A DNA stretch of 64,000 nucleotides, from NCBI GenBank assembly GCA_965228775.1, contig OZ245840.1, positions 4,898,001-4,962,000 on the forward strand, read 5' to 3'. Position numbers and translations under genes: made by a program. The stretch is from JANQMY01 sp965228775. Its GTDB lineage: Bacteria > Pseudomonadota > Alphaproteobacteria > JANQMY01. The notes under the pieces are model-generated. The model was not told the origin of the DNA. It was given only the letters and a program-made list of their open reading frames with translations, and did no database searches. Each line of letters starts with the position of its first letter. Position 1 is the first letter of the stretch. Below are positions 8,758 to 16,347 of this stretch, piece by piece.

Positions 8758-8918
8758 TGGCGCCTCCCTAAGACCGAATGATAGCGCAATTTATGGTGGT
8801 ATGTTAAGCTTATGCGCTTGTTGTCGAGTAGAGGTATTGATACTGATCGCCAGGTCAAGTCCGACTACCCCATAACTACAATGGTAAGTCAGTCCTGTTC
8901 TTAAACTCGGGTGCGCTC

Positions 8919-9356
8919 ATGCTGAAACCACACCACATCTTGCCTTTTCTTCTGTTCGTGACCCCGGCCATGGCGGATATTGAGCCGGGCCATGTTGTCA
9001 GCAACATCTATTGGAGCGATGCCGACAGTGGCAAAATAGACGGTGAACGCTTTCGCCTCTACAACGTCGATGCACCCGAAACAGGCGGGGTTGGTGCAAG
9101 AAGCGGTGCTAAATGCGAAGAAGAACGGAGTCTTGGCTACGATGCTAAAGCTTTCATGGTTGAGCTTACAAAAGACGCCGAAGTTATCGTGACAGCGACC
9201 TATGGACACGACCGCACACCGAAGCCGCGTTTACTGGTCGAGTTGTCTGTGAATGGAGCAGACCTATTGCAGGCCGGTATTAAGGCTGGCCATTTGGCAC
9301 CATGGCCGCATGAAGGTTCGAAGAAGCTAGCGTCAAAACCAGATTGGTGCCTGTAA
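8919..9356 (+). CDS. Exported thermonuclease (SNase-like) protein
   Basis: The 145-residue product carries a signal peptide (MLKPHHILPFLLFVTPAMA) and a compact staphylococcal-nuclease-like domain. Residues matching the active site are visible: the arginine in RFRLYNVDAPE, the aspartate and glutamate of the same motif, and a second arginine in the DRTPKPRLLV strand. These enzymes are Ca-dependent phosphodiesterases that cut DNA or RNA. The mature domain, about 126 residues, is a little short for the family but seems complete. It is the second exported nuclease-type enzyme in the island. No operon partner is obvious. Confidence 0.8.
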   Translation: MLKPHHILPFLLFVTPAMADIEPGHVVSNIYWSDADSGKIDGERFRLYNVDAPETGGVGARSGAKCEEERSLGYDAKAFMVELTKDAEVIVTATYGHDRTPKPRLLVELSVNGADLLQAGIKAGHLAPWPHEGSKKLASKPDWCL

Positions 9357-9413
9357 GATGTTCTGTATGGATGAAGCATATGTACGATCCAATACAGTCT
9401 GGAGAAACGAAAA

Positions 9414-9800
9414 TCAGTGATTGAGGTATCGCTCAAACGGCTTCACAAAATCTTGGTTTGGGAAGAGTTGACTTCCAGAATGTTCTTTTTGCTCCAAGGA
9501 CATTATGTGCCGTACTATGTCGTCGCCGAATAGGAAGCTTGCTTCAATAGCGAAGGAGATGACGTCTTCGGCATCCATGGAATTGTCTTCGCCCGTACCT
9601 TCCCAATTGGCAGTGTTTAGCCATCTGTTGCTGAGTTTTTTGTAGAATGCATAGCGTCGGTCAAATAAGTCGTCTTTTCTTCGCCGGACTGACAGCTGCC
9701 AGTTGATGACGCCCAGGCTAAGTGCCGCCACGGCCACGGCGGGCGTCAACAATGCAGATGAAACTTGTACCCACGTGGGTAAATCGCAGAGTTCCGACAT
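9414..9800 (-). CDS. Small membrane protein, unknown function
   Basis: This 128-residue product has one hydrophobic segment at about residues 15-35, followed by a basic patch (VRRRKDDLFDRRYAFYKKL) typical of the cytoplasmic side of a membrane helix. The rest is soluble and acidic. Proteins with a single N-terminal helix and an RRR...FDRRYAFYKKL-like stretch are common in accessory regions and have no known function. The ATG at 9800 follows a weak purine-rich region. It is convergent with the nuclease gene. Confidence 0.5.
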   Translation of the reverse strand: MSELCDLPTWVQVSSALLTPAVAVAALSLGVINWQLSVRRRKDDLFDRRYAFYKKLSNRWLNTANWEGTGEDNSMDAEDVISFAIEASFLFGDDIVRHIMSLEQKEHSGSQLFPNQDFVKPFERYLNH

Positions 9801-9899
9801 CCTGAAACGATAGCGCCCTTAATTGAAGAAAGCGTTGATGCCGCCTGGTGGATTAACACTAGTGGTGATGGCGACCCGATTTCGTGCTAGTTTGCGGAA

Positions 9900-10169
9900 A
9901 TGTTAAAACGTGTACTGATTGTGTTTACTCTGCTATCATCGTCAGCAAGTGCGACTTCAATTAACTACTCACACTGCTGTGCTGAGCGTGATGGCATTAG
10001 ACAGTGCACGGAGAGTGGCCTGATCATGTGCGAAGACGGCCACGTAACAGATTGTGTTTGCCGTTTCTCGGACAAGGAGAAGCCAGAGCAAGAGGACGTC
10101 GTCAATGGTGGGACCGATGCGCCAGAGAGCAACGACCGCGACAACAATGGTTCCACGGTCGATCAGTGA
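9900..10169 (+). CDS. Small secreted cysteine-rich protein
   Basis: The 89-residue product starts with a signal peptide (MLKRVLIVFTLLSSSASA). The mature part carries six cysteines within about 30 residues (CC, C, C, CVC), a density that implies disulfides outside the cytoplasm. A low-complexity acidic and Asn/Asp-rich tail follows. No family is recognised. The start is the first ATG after an A/G-rich region. It adds to the set of small exported proteins in this island. Confidence 0.5.
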   Translation: MLKRVLIVFTLLSSSASATSINYSHCCAERDGIRQCTESGLIMCEDGHVTDCVCRFSDKEKPEQEDVVNGGTDAPESNDRDNNGSTVDQ

Positions 10170-10187
10170 CCGCCAGCCTGCCGCAAA

Positions 10188-10424
10188 CTAGAACTTAGTT
10201 CCGCAAGACTTACAGCTCCGCGTAACGTTCGGAAAGTAATAACCGTTGGGGTGCCAGTTGTATACGTGACCACAGTTCGGACATTTGATGTAAGCGCTCA
10301 GACTGCCCAGGCAAACTACGCCTAGCAATAGCCAAGAGGGGTGTAGAGCGTCGGTCAGGCATACCAATAACCAAACACCAAATAGGCAGGCTATGATTAT
10401 GACCGTTTTAACATGTGGGGTCAG
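10188..10424 (-). CDS. Small membrane zinc-ribbon protein without an ordinary start codon
   Basis: Reading leftwards, a 78-codon frame encodes two hydrophobic stretches (KTVIIIACLFGVWLLVCL and WLLLGVVCLGSLSAYI) followed by a zinc-ribbon pair: CPNCGH and, near the end, CKSCGTKF before TAG. The pattern is too specific to be chance. No ATG, GTG or TTG precedes the first helix in frame. A CTG at 10424, 8 bases after GGAG, is the best candidate start. Either the gene uses a rare start codon, or its 5' end has been damaged. Two membrane helices plus a cytoplasmic CxxC...CxxC module is a common layout for small proteins of unknown role. Confidence 0.5.
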   Translation of the reverse strand: MTPHVKTVIIIACLFGVWLLVCLTDALHPSWLLLGVVCLGSLSAYIKCPNCGHVYNWHPNGYYFPNVTRSCKSCGTKF

Positions 10425-10460
10425 AGTAACTACTCCGCTTTAGGAGAGGATTTAGTGTCA

Positions 10461-10508
10461 ATGCACAGACTTGGTACGTGTTTTAAGCTGATACAGGAAG
10501 TGGTTTGA
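10461..10508 (+). CDS. Possible 15-codon leader peptide
   Basis: A mini-frame (ATG at 10461, TGA at 10506-10508) follows an AGGAGAGG box about 11 bases away. Its stop overlaps the TTG start of the next gene as TTGA, an arrangement that could couple their translation. There is no other evidence that it is expressed. Confidence 0.25.
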   Translation: MHRLGTCFKLIQEVV

Positions 10509-10930
10509 CCAAAGAGTATACAGAAGCAGACATCCAAATTATCGATGATCCGACTGACTTCATGCTACGTCACCCCGAGATGTTCTTGCCCGATGGCAGG
10601 GCGGACCTTGTGTACTTAGCTGATGCAGTCGCAGAGGCAGCCCAACTTCTAGGTGCTGGTCGCGTGTATAAGACAATAGATGACCGATGGGCAACTGTGA
10701 CGTGTGAAGTTGACTATCTCGGCGACGACCGGCGTCCATTCAACAGGATAGTGCCTTTCGTCGAACAGGGTATGAACTGCCACCGTCCAGAAGTGCTTCT
10801 AACAGTGTATACTCAAAACGTGGTCATCCAACGCAAGGGCGAGCCACTTGAAGTGATCACCGGAGATGCGGAAGGAATAAGTCTAGAGTTGGCCAAAGGC
10901 TATACGCTTGCGATTGCATTCAAGCTGTAG
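10505..10930 (+). CDS. Hypothetical protein
   Basis: The 141-residue product is soluble, acidic and has no signal peptide or membrane segment. I recognise no family. The start appears to be a TTG at 10505, with GGAAG a few bases upstream and a short overlapping leader frame ending at the same place. No in-frame ATG exists before residue 20. A mixed alpha/beta composition and a single domain are likely. The neighbours give no clue about its job. Confidence 0.5.
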   Translation: MTKEYTEADIQIIDDPTDFMLRHPEMFLPDGRADLVYLADAVAEAAQLLGAGRVYKTIDDRWATVTCEVDYLGDDRRPFNRIVPFVEQGMNCHRPEVLLTVYTQNVVIQRKGEPLEVITGDAEGISLELAKGYTLAIAFKL

Positions 10931-11027
10931 TGGTTTGCTTGGACACACGAGTTAGCTAGTTACGTTTGCTTTGTGATTAAGATTAGCTTGTTGCCCGTTC
11001 GCATTTGCGCTGTGACGATGCCACTGT

Positions 11028-11645
11028 TTAGTCAATATAACATTCGAAGTAAGGACGTTCTCGAAACATCGACCCGCCAGCGTCTGACTGCATCCATTCG
11101 CGCCACTTTTCTGGGTTGTCTCTAATATTGGTCACTGTCCCGTCTGGTGCCACAAAGCTATTGTTATGGACGCGTGCGACGTCCCGAAACTCGTAACCAT
11201 CAGGAATGTCAAAGAACTCGAAGGAAAAACTTGAACCATATGAAAAAAGTTTGCCATCCGACATTTCAAAGACCCAGCCGGTCCAAGACATAACTGTTTC
11301 TCCCTGTATTTGCTCTAGCAGGCTCAGGGGTAATGCGTAGCGACTTGCAGACACCGACTTTATTGCAAATTCATTGATCCGGTTGCCAGAAGTAACGAAG
11401 TGGCTAACAATGTTTCGATATGGGGACTCGGAGTTCGAAAACACTCCCTTTCCAGCTTTCTCAGTCTCAAACCTCTCAAGGGCCAAGTCGACTAGATACT
11501 GCTTGCGTCTAATTATTCCGCATGGGATCATTAGTCCATCGGTCAACTCGAAAGAACATCGATAGCCAGGACCGTGCGCATCATACGGGAAATCATCGGT
11601 GCTTGATTGCGCAAACTGATCTAAAATTCCTTGTTTCTTACCCAT
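11028..11645 (-). CDS. Hypothetical protein
   Basis: The 205-residue product has no signal peptide and no membrane helix. It seems a soluble globular protein, with several aromatic-rich beta-like stretches in the second half (WTGWVFEM, SFSFEFFDIP). I recognise no family. GTG at 11648 directly precedes ATG at 11645; the ATG is used, with a GAGAG box just upstream. It is the last complete gene before the tRNA-side edge of the island. Confidence 0.5.
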   Translation of the reverse strand: MGKKQGILDQFAQSSTDDFPYDAHGPGYRCSFELTDGLMIPCGIIRRKQYLVDLALERFETEKAGKGVFSNSESPYRNIVSHFVTSGNRINEFAIKSVSASRYALPLSLLEQIQGETVMSWTGWVFEMSDGKLFSYGSSFSFEFFDIPDGYEFRDVARVHNNSFVAPDGTVTNIRDNPEKWREWMQSDAGGSMFRERPYFECYID

Positions 11646-11705
11646 CACTCTCGTCTTTTTGGTGCTTAGTTTGCGGCTCGCACGCTATGCCACTTGTCTA
11701 CACGA

Positions 11706-11846
11706 TCAGTCGTGACTGTTTGTCTTTTCAGCCGCTTCGTAAGCCGCCTTGTACTCGCTCATCAACGCGGCCAACTCCTCAGCTTTCATACCGTAGGTAT
11801 CCGGCAAACCACCAGAACGCTTGCCGAGCTTATAGATACTGCCAAC
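11706..11846 (-). pseudogene. Gene fragment at the island edge
   Basis: A frame open from 11846 to a TGA at 11706-11708 reads as plausible protein (GSIYKLGKRSGGLPDTYG, then a helical AEELAALMSEYKAAYEAAEK and a short tail). It has no proper start and is blocked upstream by a stop, so it looks like the 3' end of a broken gene. The 450-base stretch between 11649 and the tRNA holds nothing else convincing, apart from G-rich sequence near 11915-11950. Confidence 0.3.
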
Positions 11847-12101
11847 TCAAAACGCACCTACAACCAGGTTGGCATTGACCAAAAATTGCGTGACCGCCGT
11901 GTGTGGTCTTTGAGGGGAGAACAGGGGTATCCCCAAGGGGGGATGGGGGATAGGTCTATCGGAGCGGCCAATTGCTCCAATGGTGTGGTGAATACGTGGG
12001 CTTCGGGTACCCATGCGTTACCCGATATAGTGTCGGGCGGCGGACCAGATGTTTAAACCATTGATATTATTGTTTTTTTGGTACTACGGCCCACTGAAAG
12101 G

Positions 12102-12176
12102 TGGCTGGGGTGGAAGGATTCGAACCTTCGATGCCGATACCAAAAACCGGTGCCTTAACCACTTGGCCACACCCCA
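12102..12176 (-). tRNA. tRNA-Gln (TTG)
   Basis: The minus strand folds into a complete tRNA: a 7-bp acceptor stem (TGGGGTG with CACCCCA), the D-arm GCCAAGTGGTTAAGGC, the anticodon loop TTTTGGT giving anticodon TTG, the T-arm GGTTCGAATCC, and an encoded CCA end. The AT-rich island begins just beyond the 3' end, so this gene is the likely integration site. Confidence 0.95.
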
Positions 12177-12340
12177 ATCATGCGTTTCGAGGCAAAGTTC
12201 CGTCTGGAAACGCGCCCTCTCAGAATCGGTCTCTTTTGAGAGAAGGCGGAAAATAACCACTTCGTTTGCCGATCTCAAGCCCTTCCTTAAGGGCAGGGCC
12301 TTAAGAAAAGTTTATGCGGCTTTATTGATTAGCCTGGCCA

Positions 12341-12406
12341 GCCCACGCCCCCATCCCAGCCACCCCTAGGGTACCCTTATCGGGTGGCTGGGATGGGGGC
12401 GTGGGC
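12341..12406. repeat. Palindromic element with 25-bp stem, copy 1
   Basis: The arm GCCCACGCCCCCATCCCAGC continues to 12365 and pairs perfectly with 12382-12406. The 16-base loop contains AGGGTACCCT. A second copy at 58189-58255 has the same stem length and loop core with compensated base changes. It lies about 165 bases upstream of the tRNA-Gln gene. Confidence 0.85.
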
Positions 12407-12565
12407 CGGCGGTGCATCTAAAAAATATTGGGACGACATCCGGATTTTGCATCTACGCCCGGGCGTAACTCATGGGCGCATGGGGTCCATCCAAATTTTG
12501 GAGGTGAGGCCCCATTACTGTCCCACAATGTCTGGGGAATCACATATGGCCGTTATTCCACTACC

Positions 12566-12644
12566 GCTCATCCCGGTCGCGTTTTTGCGAACCGGGATCT
12601 CGGAGTAAATTGTGTAAGATTCCTGCATGCGCAGGAATGAGCGG
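12566..12644. repeat. Intergenic palindromic repeat, two hairpins
   Basis: The segment holds TCCCGGTCGC paired with GCGAACCGGGA around a T-rich loop, then ATTCCTGC and GCAGGAAT around ATGC. The sequence style matches common alphaproteobacterial intergenic palindromes. No gene is visible in the 660 bases between the tRNA and the next coding region. Confidence 0.6.
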
Positions 12645-12699
12645 AGGAAAAATGAGGCCGTTGGCCTCTAAAGTGTCTGAAGTCTCAGGAAGAGCTTTA

Positions 12700-12785
12700 C
12701 CCCCACCCGAAAAATCGCCCTGACGGTCAATTTTTCGACCTTTCCACAAGGATGAGGTTAAGGATGGGGAACGTGCCTGCTAGCG
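12700..12785. repeat. Intergenic repeat, CCCCCACCCGAAA family, copy 1
   Basis: This unit runs CCCCCACCCGAAAAATCGCC, a short spacer, ATTTTTCGACC, then a degraded CC(T)nCC...GG hairpin and GGTTAAGGATGGGG, ending CCTGCTAGC. It matches the copy at 17987-18074 over nearly its whole length. Confidence 0.75.
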
Positions 12786-12837
12786 CCATATTCACATCTC
12801 AAAGAGCGCCCGCCTCCAAATATAGGCTAACCTTATT

Positions 12838-13368
12838 TTATGCGCTCATCAAGGCGGTCTTGCCGTCCCAGGTCTTGGCCGCCTCGTGGATCGAGTCGAA
12901 CAGGCGTTTGGTGCCGGGGGCCAGGTCCGCCATCTCAAAAACGGTGCCGTAGTCGAGCCCCGTGTCGAAATAGACGAAGCGGGTCTTGCCGCCGCGCCCT
13001 TGGAACAGGATTTCGCCGCCAGCCTTGGTGAAGGCCCCTAGGTAGCGGTCATATTCCTCCGCCGTGGGCCACGAAGACACGTGCTGCAATCCACCCTTGC
13101 CGCCTGTGGCATCCAGGAATTCCCGGTAGCAGGACGGCTTTTGGTCCAGAGGCTCAATCAACTCGATCTGGAGATCGCCGCTGTTGGCAAGGGCAATGCG
13201 CACTTTCGGATCGGTGGGCTCGCCCCGATACGACATGTCTTCAAAAGCCGGTACGCCCATGTCGAACCAGGGGCCCACACCCAACACCTCCACCCAGTGT
13301 TTTATGGCGGCGTCCAGATCGGGCACCACATAGCCGTTCTGTGTAATGGGACCGAAGCGGTGGCTCAT
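12838..13368 (-). CDS. VOC (glyoxalase/bleomycin resistance) family protein
   Basis: The 176-residue product has the paired beta-alpha-beta-beta-beta layout of vicinal-oxygen-chelate enzymes. QNGYVVPDLDAAIKHWVEVL at residues 9-28 is the typical first motif, and LQHVSSWP in the second half supplies a metal-binding histidine. Such proteins act as lyases, isomerases or dioxygenases on small molecules; the substrate is unknown. The ATG at 13368 is chosen because GGAGGAAAA lies just upstream. It lies downstream of, and on the same strand as, the LysR gene, with a mosaic repeat in between. Confidence 0.8.
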   Translation of the reverse strand: MSHRFGPITQNGYVVPDLDAAIKHWVEVLGVGPWFDMGVPAFEDMSYRGEPTDPKVRIALANSGDLQIELIEPLDQKPSCYREFLDATGGKGGLQHVSSWPTAEEYDRYLGAFTKAGGEILFQGRGGKTRFVYFDTGLDYGTVFEMADLAPGTKRLFDSIHEAAKTWDGKTALMSA

Positions 13369-13437
13369 GGGTTTTCCTCCTCTTCCTTTAGGAGAAGAGT
13401 AGGCGGGATGGCCCATGTCTGTCACCTGCGGGTCCGA

Positions 13438-13510
13438 AGCGTTTCCAGGAGAAGTGGATCCCGGTTCAACGACCGGAAACGCGCAAAAAAATCTAAAGCC
13501 GTTTTGCGAT
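13438..13510. repeat. RIME-like mosaic repeat, copy 1
   Basis: The stretch AGCGTTTCCAGGAGAAGTGG, then CCGGTTCAACGACCGGAAACGCGC and a GCCGTTTTG end, resembles intergenic mosaic elements common in alphaproteobacteria. The same element occurs in reverse at 39956-40078. Confidence 0.7.
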
Positions 13511-13531
13511 CCTGCCAAAACTGACACGGCT

Positions 13532-14446
13532 TTAGGGCACCAGGATGCCCTCGAAGCTTTTGACCGACGTCTCGATATGATCGATGAACCGGCGCAAGCG
13601 TGCGGGCTGGCGCCGGGCGGGCAGGTAGGCCGCGTTCAACGTCAGGGGCGGCGCGCGCCAACCAGGCAGGACATCCACCAAAACACCATCCCTTAAATCC
13701 TCTGCGACGAACCAGCGTGGCAGGACAGCAAATCCGGTTCCCGTTAGCGCTGCCTTATACGCCGCGAAAAAATTGTTGGTGGACAGTGCCATCTTGCCGG
13801 TGACCTGTTCGGTCCGCCCCTTGTCGTTTGACAGCGGAATCGACACGCCCACATAGGGCACCAATGCCGCAAATGGCAGGTTGTCCAGGTCTATTGGACG
13901 CTTGATGGTGTGGCCCTCCAGAAGCGCGGGTGCGGCCACGATCATGCGTTCGATATGGCCAAACGTCCGTATAATGAGGGTGTCGTCGGGCACCGGACCC
14001 ACGCGAAGCCAAAGATCGCAACCAGTCTCGGCGAAACGGATGGGCGTGTCGTCGACGATCCAATTGAGCAGTACTTCAGGATTGTCCCGCTGAAACGCGG
14101 CAGCCGCTTCCGCCAGTTGCAATTGCCCTAACGCGCCGGGGGCCACCACCTTCAACTTGCCTCGCAGCCGGTCATCCCGTTCCGAATACCGCTCCGACAG
14201 GGCATCCCAACTGGCCAACAGGGCGCGGGCATCCGCCAAACAATCTTCACCGGCGGGTGTCAGCGACAAGGCATGTGTCGTGCGGCGGATAAGCTGTGCG
14301 CCCAACCGTTCCTCCAAGCTCGCCAATTGCCGACTGGCGGAGGCCTGCGATAGGCCTAGATCTCGGGCGGCCGCGCTGATGGATCCGCGCTCGGCGATGC
14401 GGGTGAACGTCTCCAACAGGGTAACGCGGTCCAGTGGCTTACTCAT
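13532..14446 (-). CDS. LysR family transcriptional regulator
   Basis: The 304-residue length is typical. An N-terminal winged helix-turn-helix is clear (SISAAARDLGLSQASASRQL, then LEERLGAQLIRRTTHALSLT), followed by the periplasmic-binding-like effector domain with the usual VVAPGALGQLQLAEA and INxF-type strands. It is divergent from an aldo-keto reductase gene, with about 100 bases between the two starts, so it probably controls that gene. The start MSKPLDRV at 14446 is preferred over one 18 bases upstream, because family members begin close to the DNA-binding helices. The inducer is unknown. Confidence 0.9.
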   Translation of the reverse strand: MSKPLDRVTLLETFTRIAERGSISAAARDLGLSQASASRQLASLEERLGAQLIRRTTHALSLTPAGEDCLADARALLASWDALSERYSERDDRLRGKLKVVAPGALGQLQLAEAAAAFQRDNPEVLLNWIVDDTPIRFAETGCDLWLRVGPVPDDTLIIRTFGHIERMIVAAPALLEGHTIKRPIDLDNLPFAALVPYVGVSIPLSNDKGRTEQVTGKMALSTNNFFAAYKAALTGTGFAVLPRWFVAEDLRDGVLVDVLPGWRAPPLTLNAAYLPARRQPARLRRFIDHIETSVKSFEGILVP

Positions 14447-14548
14447 ACGTAATCTGTATAACAATAAGGCGTATCAACCGTCTACCAAGAAACCATGTAT
14501 TGGCCCAAATTGGGTTTCATCAACTGACGCAAAACGATGGAGACCCAA

Positions 14549-15340
14549 ATGATCAACAGGACTTTCAAAATCGGCGGCGAACTGGAAGTGAACCGCCTTG
14601 GATACGGCGCCATGCGGCTGACCGGTCAACCGAGCAATTTTGGACCCTTTCCGGCTTGGGAAAATGGCGTGTCCCTATTAAGCCGAGCGGCCGATTTGGG
14701 CGTTTCATTCTTCGACAGCGCCTGGGCTTATGGGCCGGAGCACGCGGACAGGATCGTCGGGGAGGCCCTTGCGGGCCGCGACGTGGTCCTTGCCACAAAG
14801 GGCGGCGTCGACAAACCGGCGCCCGGCAATATCGTTGTCGATGGATCTCGCGATACGCTGCTGCGTCAGATCGACAAGGCGCTGGTGAATCTGCGGACCG
14901 ACCGCATCGACCTGTTTCAGCTCCATCGGGTGGACCCGAACACATCGATCGAGAAATCCGTAGCCGCGTTGGCGGAGGCACAGGCAGATGGCCGGATCGG
15001 TCATATCGGCCTGTCGAACGTCACGCTGGATGATCTCGACCGGGCGTTAACGGTCGCGCCGATTGCAAGCATTCAGAACCGCTTCAATGCCCGGGAAAAG
15101 GAAGACGGAGCGCTGGTCGATCTGACGGCGGAATTGGACATTGCCTTCATCCCTTACGGTCCCCTAGGGGCGCATCCCATGCAGCAGGGCGCGAAGCTGC
15201 CGCCGCGCCCGGCGCTCGCCTGGCTGTTGCGCCGGTCGCCCAACATCATTGTCATTCCGGGCACCACGTCGGTTGCTCACCTAGAGGAAAACTGGCTCGC
15301 CTGGAACGATGTGGACCTGATCGACCGGGAGGCAGCATGA
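14549..15340 (+). CDS. Aldo/keto reductase
   Basis: The 263-residue product is a TIM-barrel NADPH-dependent oxidoreductase. The catalytic tetrad is visible: Asp and Tyr in FFDSAWAYG, Lys in VLATKGG, His in LFQLHRVD. Near the end, IIVIPGTTSVAHLEEN forms the cofactor-binding segment. It belongs to the group acting on small aldehydes and ketones; the substrate is unknown. The ATG at 14549 follows GGAGA at the correct spacing; an ATG 12 bases upstream overlaps that box. The gene is divergent from a LysR regulator, and its stop overlaps the start of a small membrane protein gene. Confidence 0.9.
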   Translation: MINRTFKIGGELEVNRLGYGAMRLTGQPSNFGPFPAWENGVSLLSRAADLGVSFFDSAWAYGPEHADRIVGEALAGRDVVLATKGGVDKPAPGNIVVDGSRDTLLRQIDKALVNLRTDRIDLFQLHRVDPNTSIEKSVAALAEAQADGRIGHIGLSNVTLDDLDRALTVAPIASIQNRFNAREKEDGALVDLTAELDIAFIPYGPLGAHPMQQGAKLPPRPALAWLLRRSPNIIVIPGTTSVAHLEENWLAWNDVDLIDREAA

Positions 15341-15549
15341 TGACCCCCAATCGACACAAAATGGCCCTGCTCACATGGGCGATCATCTACCCGCTGATTA
15401 CGCTTCTCATTTGGGGTCTTGAGCCTGTTTTGTCCGGATTGCCGCTGCCACTGCGCACACTGATGATTACAACCCTATTTGTGCCGATTATGTCGTATGT
15501 GGTGATGCCCTATGCCCAAGCAAGACTAAGCCAGTGGCTAATGATGTGA
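15337..15549 (+). CDS. Small two-helix membrane protein
   Basis: The 70-residue product has two hydrophobic segments (about residues 8-27 and 38-57) separated by a PLPLRT turn, and a short basic tail. Similar sequences occur as separate proteins or as membrane tails of antibiotic-biosynthesis-monooxygenase-type proteins, but the role is unknown. The start overlaps the stop of the aldo-keto reductase gene as ATGA, so the two genes are translationally coupled and probably share LysR control. Confidence 0.7.
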   Translation: MMTPNRHKMALLTWAIIYPLITLLIWGLEPVLSGLPLPLRTLMITTLFVPIMSYVVMPYAQARLSQWLMM

Positions 15550-15702
15550 AAGATTTCGTATGTGGAAGACAGGTGGCACGCGGGTTGCTTCGTATTAGCC
15601 AGACTGGCCGCGCCGTCCCAGTTTGGCACGGCTTGGGCATTAACCAAGAGAGCCGGAGTGACTTCAACGTCAACCGGCCGGAGCGACTGCGGAGACTACA
15701 AC

Positions 15703-16275
15703 GTGCGTGATTTCATCCAAGAACTACGTGAGCGGAATGTTTTCTGCGTCGCGGCGGTGTACGGCGTCATCGGTTGGATCGCCATTCAGCTTTCAACCGT
15801 GCTGGAAACGAAGTTTTTGTTGATGGAGACCACGGACACTTATGTTGCCGTTGCTTTCTATCTTGGGCTTCCCATTGCCCTGTTGGTGGCGTGGTTCGTG
15901 GAAATGACGCCGGACGGTCTCCAATTCCGAAGCAAGGTTGACTCGGACGATATCAACGAAGCGGTTGAAATACCGTCTACGGATTATGTGATGGCGGGGG
16001 CGTTTGCTTTGCTGGCGTGTTTTGTGACCGCAGATATCGTCGTGCCCGACCGGGCTGTTCCGTTGTCGGCAGAGGCGGTTGAGCGCGACGAACCGCAAAG
16101 CTTCTCCGGTCCCGTCATCGTAGAGCTTCCGGCGCCCGTGCAAATCGAATCCACAGCGGTTGCGGAAGCTGAGACTGATCCCGCGGTAACGGTGGAAACG
16201 GCCGGCGTGGATGCGCCTGATATCACCGCAGATTTGCCCACGGGCAGCGTTTCCATGCCGAGCGTAATCGAGTAG
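15703..16275 (+). CDS. Stand-alone membrane module like the N-terminus of TPR/adenylate-cyclase-type proteins
   Basis: The 190-residue product starts at a GTG preceded by GGAGA. Its first 80 residues (FIQELRERNVFCVAAVYGVI, a second hydrophobic span, then ALLVAWFVEMTPDGLQF) match the conserved membrane entry of proteins that elsewhere continue into TPR or cyclase domains. Here a third hydrophobic span at about residues 95-115 and an acidic Val/Pro/Thr-rich tail follow, and no catalytic domain is present. It may be a signalling or scaffold protein, or a shortened relative. The start could also lie upstream at 15562, but that segment lacks protein character. Confidence 0.6.
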   Translation: MRDFIQELRERNVFCVAAVYGVIGWIAIQLSTVLETKFLLMETTDTYVAVAFYLGLPIALLVAWFVEMTPDGLQFRSKVDSDDINEAVEIPSTDYVMAGAFALLACFVTADIVVPDRAVPLSAEAVERDEPQSFSGPVIVELPAPVQIESTAVAEAETDPAVTVETAGVDAPDITADLPTGSVSMPSVIE

Positions 16276-16347
16276 ATTGAGCGTCTACGTTAACGACACA
16301 CTAAGAAAATCCGGGGAGTGCTTGAATTGCGCTAAGCGAAGGCCAAT

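Noticed and set aside
11830..12056. Plus-strand open frame between the island genes and tRNA-Gln
   Set aside because: Low-complexity G-rich reading with no start or family signature.
12049..12369. Open frames across the tRNA-Gln gene
   Set aside because: Translations of a tRNA gene and of a palindrome, not proteins.
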